A DNA stretch of 5,493 nucleotides from Nitrososphaerota archaeon. GTDB lineage: Archaea; Thermoproteota; Nitrososphaeria; Nitrososphaerales; UBA183. The stretch lies in the NCBI GenBank assembly GCA_027886925.1, contig JAPCJN010000126.1:1-5493 (forward strand). Direction: 5' to 3'. Below, piece by piece: positions 1 to 5,493 of this stretch. Below the pieces are notes generated by a model. It did not search any database. It worked only from the letters and a program-made list of their open reading frames with translations, and was not told where the DNA came from. The translations under genes and the position numbers were made by a program. The stretch's first letter is position 1, and each line of letters starts with the position of its first letter.

Positions 1-124
1 CCGCGAGCACAGTCACCACCAGCAGCAGCAGCGCAGGAAGCTCGAGCTCCGTGACAAGCAGCGGCACGACTACCGCGAGCACAGTCACCACCAGCAGCAG
101 TGGCGCAGGAAGCTCGAGCTCCGT
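1..124 (+). repeat. 72-bp tandem repeat encoding a Ser/Thr stalk
   Basis: Bases 1-52 recur at 73-124 with only two mismatches (29/101 and 30/102), giving a 72-bp period, or 24 codons. The two substitutions change one Ser to Gly and are silent in the neighbouring Ser codon. The unit encodes a Ser/Thr/Gly/Ala linker of the solute-binding protein, and the array probably continues left of the window. The period is a multiple of three, so copy number can change without a frameshift. Confidence 0.9.
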
Positions 125-1157
125 CGTCGCGAGCACCTCCACGGCGACAAACGACACCAGCGTCATGCGAGGACTCGGGGCAGCCGCCCAGGCAGAATGC
201 GCCCAGCAGGCATCGACGTGCCTCACGATTTACACCACGCAGGACGCCGGCAACTGGGTCGAATATTACGGCCCGCTGTTCTACCAGCAGTTTCCTTGGG
301 CTCAAGGTAAAGTCGACTACGTAAGTTGGGCCGCTTCCGACGAGACCACGCATCTCTTGTCCGATTACACGACGAAGAACGTCCAGGCGGACATTGCGAC
401 GGGCACGCTGGCCCCCCTCATCCCCGTATACCAGGGCGGCGCGTTTCTGAACTACACGAGCCCGGAGGCGAAGCTGATGGGCTACTCGGCAGACGGGCTC
501 GGCCCAGCCTGGGTCGTCACCGACCTCGCCCTGGTCCACATGGTCTACAACCCGACCCTTCTGTCCGCTAGCCAGGTCCCGAAGAGCTGGTCAGACCTCG
601 CGAACCCGATCTACAGCGGAAAACTAGCCTTCCAAAGCGCGACTTCCCTGTCGATTACGACGGCTGAATTCTACTACCTCTACGTCACGATGGGCAATTC
701 CTCCGGCCAATGGACCAACCTGATGAAAGGCATCGCGGCTAATCACCCGATGATCACATCTACAGCGGGGGCCGCCGAGACGGCAGTGGTCAATGGGCAA
801 GCGGCGATCGGGATCGATACCTTTGACGGTTACGTATCGACTCTGAAGGCCACCCCCAACGCACCGCTCAAGATTGTCGACATCCAGCCAATGGTCTACA
901 CTCCAGGCGTGGTCGCGATAACAGCGGGCGCGCCGCATCCAGCGATGGCCAAACTCGTCGAGGCGTGGTTCATCTCTGTCTCCGGACAGACGGGCGTCTA
1001 TCGCACGAACCATGACCCGTACACATCCGAGCTCTCCGGAAACCTCACTTCGTATCTCCCTTCGGACTACCGACTAACGAACGCGTATGCGAACACAGCG
1101 CTCTTCCAGAACACCGGGGCTTGGAGCGACACGTTCAAGGCCATCTTTGGCGCGTAA
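1..1157 (+). CDS. Extracellular ABC transporter solute-binding protein, AfuA/FbpA-like, 5' partial
   Basis: This is the C-terminal part (384 full codons from base 3, TAA at 1155-1157) of a substrate-binding protein that would capture a ligand outside the cell and hand it to the permease encoded 96 bp downstream. The frame is open to the left edge, so the GTG at 51 is not the true start; signal peptide and membrane anchor must lie upstream. The first 50 or so residues are almost only Ser, Thr, Gly, Ala and Val, a typical archaeal stalk. The binding domain begins near CLTIYTT (about base 222) and runs to the end. Family marks are VYNP, then SWSDLANP (about 588-608), a NGQAAIGID segment (about 792-818) and APHPAMAKLVEAWF near the C-terminus. 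Four N-glycosylation sequons (NDT, NYT, NSS, NLT) and few lysines fit a surface protein. Two cysteines seven residues apart near the start of the domain could form a disulfide. There is no C-terminal membrane segment. Substrate is not determinable; ferric iron, polyamine, thiamine and phosphonate binders all belong to this broad class. Confidence 0.88.
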   Translation, partial: ASTVTTSSSSAGSSSSVTSSGTTTASTVTTSSSGAGSSSSVVASTSTATNDTSVMRGLGAAAQAECAQQASTCLTIYTTQDAGNWVEYYGPLFYQQFPWAQGKVDYVSWAASDETTHLLSDYTTKNVQADIATGTLAPLIPVYQGGAFLNYTSPEAKLMGYSADGLGPAWVVTDLALVHMVYNPTLLSASQVPKSWSDLANPIYSGKLAFQSATSLSITTAEFYYLYVTMGNSSGQWTNLMKGIAANHPMITSTAGAAETAVVNGQAAIGIDTFDGYVSTLKATPNAPLKIVDIQPMVYTPGVVAITAGAPHPAMAKLVEAWFISVSGQTGVYRTNHDPYTSELSGNLTSYLPSDYRLTNAYANTALFQNTGAWSDTFKAIFGA

Positions 1158-1253
1158 CTCGCCTCAGGATTGGACAAGGGATTTCCGCTGCTGCTGGCCT
1201 TATTCGCGCCCCACGGGATGAACAGGCAAGCGGACAAACGCGCCTAGAATAGG

Positions 1254-2942
1254 GTGGACGTGTTGTATGGGACCAGGACCCTACTAGCAATATCACTCAT
1301 CGTCTTCATCCTACTCCTAATTCCTGTGTTTGCCCTCATCGTCGGGCTCTCCTTTTTCCCCATACTGGGCAAGTCCACTTTCACATTCTGGCACTTCATT
1401 AGTCTCCAGAGCACGCTGAACCTGATAGAAAACACGCTAGAATTCAGCGTCGTCAGCGCCGCCATAACAACAGTCCTCGCGACCACCTACGCATGGCTTG
1501 TCGCAAGGACCAACGTCCCGGGGAAGCGCATCCTGGAACTGCTTCCCATTTTGGGCTTGACCGTACCCATCCTCTTCAAGGCTTTTTCATGGACCTTCAT
1601 GTTGAACCAGAACTCTGGGATCATAAATTCCATATTGAGACTGGCTCTCGGCGCCAGCGCGCCGGTGCTTAACATAGACACCATGGGGGGGCTGATATTC
1701 GTGCAATCTTTCACGAACGTCCCGATAGTCTACCTAATCACGCTGGCAGCAATGAAATCCCTCGACCCGTCGCTCGAGGAATCTTCAAGGGTCTCAGGCA
1801 GAGGCGTCCTCAGGACTTTTGGCAGCGTGACCATCCCCCTCGTGACACCGGCCGTCGTGTCCGCATTCCTGCTCGCGATAATTGGCGGAGTCGGGGCTTT
1901 CGAGTTCCCGTTCATCCTTGGCGTGCCTGGGGGAGTTCACACCCTTTCGACAGAGGTCTACTTCTACGCACAACAGAGAGTTCCTCCCTCATATGGCAGC
2001 GCGGGTTATGTGAGCGTCCTATACGCGGTGATCACCATCATCTGCGTCAGCGCCTACATATGGTCGACCCGGAAGTCCTTCAAGTTCCAAGTCGTGACCG
2101 GTCGATCCGCTACGGCGCACTTTCAGAATCTTGGCTCCTTCAGATACCTGGGTTGCCTGATCTGCTTTTTCATCTTGTTCTTTGAATTCATCCTCCCATT
2201 TGCTGGCCTGGTGCTCATGTCCAGCGCGACGATATTCGCTTCCAATCTGAACAGCGTGCAATTCAACTTCCCAGCGTTTTACCTCAGCGCCCTCAAGATA
2301 CCGCTCTTGTTCAATTCCCTGCGGACCACGCTCTCCTTTGGTCTCATAGCCGCATCGTTGGCTACAATCGTCGGCGCTCTCCTTTCATATTCTGCTCTGA
2401 AGAGCAAGACCAGGGGAGCAAGATTCGCAGACTTCATCTCTGCGGTTCCCCTCGCGTTTCCTGGAGTGATTTACGGGGTCGCCCTCTTCTGGACATTCCT
2501 CCTCGTCCCGGGCATTAATCTGATCTACGGAACGATATGGCCTTTGGTGATATCCCTGGTTTTCATACGGCTCCCATTTTCGACACGAATCGTGTCAGGG
2601 AACATGGTGCAGATATCGAACGAACTGGAGGACGCGTCGCAGGTCGCTGGCGCCGGTTTCACCAGGACCTTTACAAGGGTCTTGATGCCCCTGATCAAGG
2701 AGGGGCTGTTCAACAGCTTTGTTTACACCCTCGTCGATTCTATGCGCGAGCTAGGCGGCGTCGTGATCCTGGCGACGGCAGCGACACCCACATTCACGAC
2801 GCTCCTCCTGCAATACTACAACGAGAGGTCGTCTCAAATCGGCGCCGTCGCCGCCGCTTCCGTGATGTTCACCGGAATAATAGTTCTGTTGCTGATTACC
2901 GCAGCCGTGGTGCGCCATTTTTGGGGCCGCACCAATCGATAG
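1254..2942 (+). CDS. ABC transporter permease, two fused permease domains (Fe3+/thiamine/polyamine-type)
   Basis: This is a 562-residue inner-membrane permease that forms the channel of an ABC importer; both halves that are often separate subunits are joined in one chain, as in FbpB/ThiP-type permeases. I count about 12 hydrophobic segments, near residues 9-35, 60-85, 95-117, 143-167, 197-220, 250-270, 298-324, 352-380, 396-420, 424-444, 483-508 and 531-554. Each half has an EAA-type cytoplasmic loop that would contact the ATPase: LEESSRVSG (174-182) followed by TIPL, and LEDASQVAGAG (458-468) followed by LMPL. The first loop has Ser in place of the usual Ala-Ala. The frame has a TAG at 1245-1247, so the start lies between there and about 1263. 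GTG 1254 gives the longest form; TTG 1263 is an alternative with GGTG at 1253-1256 about 6 nt ahead of it. It probably shares a transcript with the solute-binding gene upstream. No ATPase gene follows. Substrate unknown. Confidence 0.92.
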   Translation: MDVLYGTRTLLAISLIVFILLLIPVFALIVGLSFFPILGKSTFTFWHFISLQSTLNLIENTLEFSVVSAAITTVLATTYAWLVARTNVPGKRILELLPILGLTVPILFKAFSWTFMLNQNSGIINSILRLALGASAPVLNIDTMGGLIFVQSFTNVPIVYLITLAAMKSLDPSLEESSRVSGRGVLRTFGSVTIPLVTPAVVSAFLLAIIGGVGAFEFPFILGVPGGVHTLSTEVYFYAQQRVPPSYGSAGYVSVLYAVITIICVSAYIWSTRKSFKFQVVTGRSATAHFQNLGSFRYLGCLICFFILFFEFILPFAGLVLMSSATIFASNLNSVQFNFPAFYLSALKIPLLFNSLRTTLSFGLIAASLATIVGALLSYSALKSKTRGARFADFISAVPLAFPGVIYGVALFWTFLLVPGINLIYGTIWPLVISLVFIRLPFSTRIVSGNMVQISNELEDASQVAGAGFTRTFTRVLMPLIKEGLFNSFVYTLVDSMRELGGVVILATAATPTFTTLLLQYYNERSSQIGAVAAASVMFTGIIVLLLITAAVVRHFWGRTNR

Positions 2943-3056
2943 CCCAACTGCCCTTGTGACATCCTTGGGAAGAAAAGCGATTGCAATCAAGAAGCACGAG
3001 AGGGAAAGGTGGTCGATGAGATTAGGCAGAGACCCTTCGGACAATTCGAAGATAGA

Positions 3057-3064
3057 CATATTTA
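3057..3064 (+). promoter_or_regulatory. Candidate archaeal TATA box for the 330-residue gene at 3100
   Basis: The AT-rich octamer CATATTTA lies in the 157-bp gap after the permease gene. With the usual archaeal spacing of about 26 nt from box centre to start of transcription, RNA would begin near 3087, leaving a leader of about 13 nt before TTG 3100. This suggests that the downstream gene has its own promoter rather than depending only on readthrough from the permease gene. The match to consensus is modest. Confidence 0.4.
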
Positions 3065-3099
3065 GTTAGGAAAACGAATCAGGACAAGAACGAATTAGA

Positions 3100-4092
3100 T
3101 TGAGTGCGGAGAGCCCCACCATCCAAAAGGCCAAGAAGGAGGGCAGGGTGCTGGTCTACGGCACCGTCGAGCTGGACGAGTTCGCAGGCTGGAAGGATTC
3201 GTTCGAGAAGAAATATCCTGGCGTGGAAGTCGAATACCAACGGAAGTACGTGCCCGGGACCCCGCCTCCGATGGCCAAACAGATAATGGAGGAAGCCGAG
3301 GCAGGGAAGGAGACAGCAGACGCCGTCATCGTAGCGGTGCCTCCCCTTCTGCAATTTCGAGGCTTGAACCTTCTAGCGAAGACGAAGCTGAAGGAAGCTG
3401 CGGCCTATCCCAAGGGCGTCCGACAGCCGCAAGGCTACTGGTTTCCGATAGTTTCCATACCCATGATTCAGGTTTACAACCCCAAGCTCGTTAGCAAGAA
3501 GGAGCTCCCCCGCACGGCGATGGACCTTACGAATCCCAAGTGGAAGGAGGCGATCGTTTCACACGACCTGTCGATAGGGACCCTCGGGGCCTACTGGCTC
3601 GCATCGCTTAGGCCTATCTTCGGAGAGAAGAAGTGGCGGGAGTTCGTCGAAGGCCTGGCGAAGAACCGGCCAAAGGGATATCCTCTCTATGACACGGTCG
3701 TCGACTCTGTGGCCAACGGTGATTCAAGGATTGGTCTGACGGTGCTCTTCCATGATTACCTAAAGGCGAAGAAGGCCAAAAGAGCGATCGAGCGCCTCAA
3801 GCTAAGAGACGTCCCGATGATGATGACATTCAACGCGATAGCAAAGACCACCCGGGGCAGCCACCCGGCCTCCGCGGAGCTCTTGATCGAATACCTGCTT
3901 TCAAAAGAAGGCCAGAAAAAGGTCGGAAGCACCTACCTCAGAATACCCGCGAGGATGGGCACCGGCGCACGCTACTCGCTCGACAAGCTGGTGCCGAAGA
4001 GCGAGAAGCTCGTCGAGTATCCTAGCGAAAAGATGTTACGCGGCGCTGTAGACTCAATCTCCGTATTGACTAGGCTATTCGCGCAGAGGTAG
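3100..4092 (+). CDS. Solute-binding-protein-fold protein without signal peptide (AfuA/FbpA-like), probably cytosolic
   Basis: This 330-residue protein has the fold and motif order of a type 2 periplasmic binding protein but begins directly where a mature binding protein would: IQKAKKEGRVLVYGTVE at residues 8-24. The only plausible start is TTG 3100; an in-frame TAG at 3067-3069 leaves room for at most ten more residues, so no signal peptide or anchor is possible, and none appears in the other two frames just upstream. Motifs are VYNP (125-128), MDLTNP (141-146), GEKKWREFV (175-183), NGDSRIGL (206-213) and SHPASAELLIEYLLSKEGQ (254-272), the last being the classic C-terminal helix of the family. 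It has about 35 lysines, no cysteine and no N-glycosylation sequon, unlike the exported protein at the left edge. It faces its paralogue on the opposite strand across 58 bp. Function is not known; intracellular ligand sensing, ligand delivery or a derived enzymatic role are all possible. Non-classical export cannot be excluded. Confidence 0.85.
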   Translation: MSAESPTIQKAKKEGRVLVYGTVELDEFAGWKDSFEKKYPGVEVEYQRKYVPGTPPPMAKQIMEEAEAGKETADAVIVAVPPLLQFRGLNLLAKTKLKEAAAYPKGVRQPQGYWFPIVSIPMIQVYNPKLVSKKELPRTAMDLTNPKWKEAIVSHDLSIGTLGAYWLASLRPIFGEKKWREFVEGLAKNRPKGYPLYDTVVDSVANGDSRIGLTVLFHDYLKAKKAKRAIERLKLRDVPMMMTFNAIAKTTRGSHPASAELLIEYLLSKEGQKKVGSTYLRIPARMGTGARYSLDKLVPKSEKLVEYPSEKMLRGAVDSISVLTRLFAQR

Positions 4093-4150
4093 GCCATGGG
4101 TGCCTCGGTGACGCCAGGGGCCGCTGCGCGCATCGTTACCCAGGATGAGG

Positions 4151-5143
4151 CTATGGAAGCCCTACCGACTTGAACTTCTCTAGCAGCGAATGAGGCGAGA
4201 AGGCATCCTTTACGCCCCGTTCATCTGGGAAGTACTTCATCGCTGTCGTTGGATTTCTGAACGGCGCGTTGTATTTCATCGTCGCTCCGGGTCTGGTCGG
4301 GATAAGGCCCTCGTACATCTTGCCCATGCTATTTTGCCACTCCTGAGACAGAAGATGGTTGATGAACAGCTCTGCGTTGTGCTGGTGTTTCCCTCCCTCG
4401 ACGATTCCTATGCTCCTCATGCTCGCAGTGGTGGGAACGTCCGACAGGTTGAGCGTCTCCACCGCCCAGCCGACCTTGATCAGGGGGAGAGGTAACCCTA
4501 TCGCGTAGTCTCCCCTTGAGACATACTTTTGCATGTTGTGATAGCATGCGAACACCTCAGGCTTCACGTTCTTGAGGAACTCCTTCACAAATTCGTCCCA
4601 CTTCTTCTCTCCGATTAGGCTCAGCAAGGTGGCGAAATAGAAGAAGCTGTACATCCCGTCAGACCAATCCTGGGTAGACTGCATAGATACCTTACCTCTT
4701 AGCTCTGGATTCGTAAGGTCCATCAGCTTTGTCGGGACGAGCCATTGTTCGAGCAGCTGGCGATTATAGATGAAGTTCGTGGGCTCTACCGCCATGGCAG
4801 ACCACATCCCATCTTTGTCCTTGAACATCGGGTCGTAGGCAGAAAGCTCTGGCGAGCGGTAATTTCGCAGATGACCCGACTCCTTCAGCATAAGAGTGGT
4901 GTAGTGGGGGAGCATCACCACGTCGGCGGTCGGGATGCCGTACTTCACCTCATCTCTTACTTTCTGGACCACCTCGATTGGATGAGCGGCATAATAGGTA
5001 AGGTCGATGTCGAGACCATAGTATCTGTGGCGGAACTGGGTTAAGAAGTCGAAGAAAGTCTTGTGAAACGGACCATACACGATAAGCTCGTTCTCATTCT
5101 TGTGTAACCGGTTTTCATGTCCCTCGGTCGGTCTACTTGGCAT
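4151..5143 (-). CDS. Second signal-less solute-binding-protein-fold protein, paralogue of the 3100-4092 product
   Basis: Read from ATG at 5143 to TAG at 4153-4151, this gives 330 residues, the same length as the convergent gene. The reading frame can be extended to a TTG at 5248, but a TATA-like box sits inside that extension, 26 nt before ATG 5143, so I take the shorter form. The extension is charged and polar and adds no signal peptide either. The first lobe starts at ELIVYGPF (19-26). Shared family marks are IYN (125-127), MDLTNP (141-146, the same residue numbers as in the other protein), GEKKWDEFV (178-186), GDYAIGL (211-217), LSDVP (233-237), AELFINHLLSQEWQ (257-270) and FPDER (305-309). 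It is rich in aromatic residues in the middle (YSFFYF, 165-170) and has one cysteine and one sequon (NLS). Substrate residues cannot be assigned. It is probably a cytosolic ligand-binding protein that diverged from the same ancestor as its neighbour. Confidence 0.85.
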   Translation of the reverse strand: MPSRPTEGHENRLHKNENELIVYGPFHKTFFDFLTQFRHRYYGLDIDLTYYAAHPIEVVQKVRDEVKYGIPTADVVMLPHYTTLMLKESGHLRNYRSPELSAYDPMFKDKDGMWSAMAVEPTNFIYNRQLLEQWLVPTKLMDLTNPELRGKVSMQSTQDWSDGMYSFFYFATLLSLIGEKKWDEFVKEFLKNVKPEVFACYHNMQKYVSRGDYAIGLPLPLIKVGWAVETLNLSDVPTTASMRSIGIVEGGKHQHNAELFINHLLSQEWQNSMGKMYEGLIPTRPGATMKYNAPFRNPTTAMKYFPDERGVKDAFSPHSLLEKFKSVGLP

Positions 5144-5165
5144 GACGTTTTCTGATTTTAGTGAA

Positions 5166-5173
5166 TAATATAA
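5166..5173 (-). promoter_or_regulatory. TATA box of a probable leaderless promoter for the minus-strand gene starting at 5143
   Basis: On the minus strand the octamer reads TTATATTA, within CTTATATTATT. Its centre lies about 26 nt before the A of ATG 5143, the spacing at which archaeal transcription normally starts, so RNA would begin at or within a base or two of the start codon. No Shine-Dalgarno sequence is visible immediately before the ATG, which fits leaderless translation. The site settles the choice of ATG 5143 over the TTG at 5248. Confidence 0.65.
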
Positions 5174-5262
5174 GGGTTTACGCTCAGTGACGATGCTCGC
5201 TTCTAGTCGTTTATGCACATGTTTGCGTTCTGACGACAGCCACGGCAACCATCACCTGTTTC

Positions 5263-5297
5263 GGACACTCGCTTTGGACACTCCGATTGCCGGAGTG
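5263..5297. repeat. Direct repeat plus 7-bp hairpin in the spacer between two minus-strand genes
   Basis: GGACACTC occurs at 5263-5270 and again at 5276-5283, 13 bp apart. The second copy overlaps a perfect inverted repeat, CACTCCG (5279-5285) and CGGAGTG (5291-5297), with a five-base loop. The element lies 32 nt beyond the stop codon of the MFS-like gene and about 90 bp upstream of the TATA box of the next gene. It has no T-run, so it does not look like an intrinsic terminator; a protein-binding site or chance are the alternatives. Confidence 0.35.
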
Positions 5298-5328
5298 CAA
5301 ATGTAGGCGTCGTCCTGAGCAGCCCGCC

Positions 5329-5493
5329 TCAAGTGAGCGAGGAGACGTCCACCTCTTCCTCGGTGGTAGTCCGCCCCCCTCGCAGAATCGAGGGGATGAT
5401 TGAAAGGAGCACGAATCCGGTGGAGACGAGAAAGACCAGGTGGACGCCATCTACAAAGTTTCCTGCGAAAGAACCAGCGCCCCCGGCGTATAT
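5329..5493 (-). CDS. C-terminal end of a probable MFS transporter, 5' partial
   Basis: The minus strand is open from the right edge to a TGA at 5331-5329, encoding 54 residues. They contain a glycine/alanine-rich start (YAGGAGSFAGNF), one hydrophobic helix (VHLVFLVSTGFVLLSIIP, about residues 17-34), a basic SILRGGR segment and an acidic tail ending EEEVDVSSLT. A loop, a last membrane helix and then a short charged cytoplasmic tail is the layout of the end of drug-exporter-type major facilitator proteins (EmrB/QacA-like, 14 helices). Only the last helix is in view, so the family call is by resemblance and another multi-helix membrane protein is possible. Transcription is toward the SBP-like gene at 5143, from which it is separated by 185 bp with that gene's own promoter. 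Its product is not clearly connected to the ABC system. Confidence 0.6.
   Translation of the reverse strand: MYAGGAGSFAGNFVDGVHLVFLVSTGFVLLSIIPSILRGGRTTTEEEVDVSSLT

Noticed and set aside
624..1013. Minus-strand open frame of 129 codons opposite the exported SBP gene
   Set aside because: It lies wholly antisense to a well-supported gene, has a composition typical of a shadow frame, and shows no recognisable domain.
1170..1247. Short frame (TTG to TAG, 25 residues) filling the gap between the exported SBP and the permease
   Set aside because: It is short, has no clear ribosome site, and shares the frame of both neighbours by chance; nothing identifies it as a gene.
2956..3069. Small reading frame of 37 residues (GTG to TAG) between the permease gene and the gene at 3100, in the same frame as the latter
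   Set aside because: The product is highly charged with no recognisable motif or hydrophobic stretch, and it overlaps the candidate TATA box. It could only add to the downstream protein by reading through TAG, and would still not supply a signal peptide.
3100..4092. Possible THI5-like pyrimidine synthase, a known cytosolic enzyme built on a binding-protein fold
   Set aside because: That family carries a conserved cysteine cluster (CCCFC), whereas this protein contains no cysteine at all.
4093..4150. Terminator between the two convergent 330-codon genes
   Set aside because: I found no T-rich run or convincing hairpin in the 58-bp gap, so no terminator can be supported.

Overview
The window looks like chromosomal DNA from an uncultured archaeon. 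The reasons are a TATA-type box placed about 26 nt upstream of an ATG (leaderless geometry), GTG/TTG starts, frequent ATA (Ile) and AGG/AGA (Arg) codons in most genes, and a solute-binding protein carrying a Ser/Thr-rich stalk and several N-glycosylation sequons. I cannot fix the lineage from sequence alone; a soil or thermal Thermoproteota or Thermoplasmatota member is a guess.

Layout: (1) Bases 1-1157 (+) hold the C-terminal 384 residues of an extracellular solute-binding protein (SBP) of the AfuA/FbpA-like (iron/polyamine/phosphonate-type) class. Its N-terminus lies upstream of the window, and its visible start is a Ser/Thr/Gly linker built from a 72-bp tandem repeat. (2) After a 96-bp gap, bases 1254-2942 (+) encode a 562-residue ABC permease with two fused permease halves, about 12 membrane segments and two EAA loops. 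It is very likely the partner of the SBP. No ATPase gene is present in the window. (3) After a 157-bp gap with a TATA-like box, bases 3100-4092 (+) encode a 330-residue SBP-fold protein with no signal peptide. (4) Converging on it, with 58 bp between the stop codons, bases 5143-4151 (-) encode a second 330-residue SBP-fold protein, also without a signal peptide, from a probable leaderless promoter. (5) After a 185-bp spacer with a hairpin and a short direct repeat, bases 5493-5329 (-) hold the last 54 residues of a protein resembling the C-terminus of a major facilitator (MFS) transporter.

The SBP and permease form a standard importer missing its ATPase in this view. The unusual part is the pair of SBP-fold proteins next to it. 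All three SBPs share a YN-x14-DL[AT]NP block with identical spacing, so they are related. The two 330-residue ones have no room for a secretion signal and show cytosolic composition (lysine-rich; zero and one sequon). They may act inside the cell as ligand sensors, carriers or repurposed enzymes, but their function is not known from the sequence. No gap between genes exceeds 300 bases, and I saw no RNA genes, insertion sequences or CRISPR arrays.
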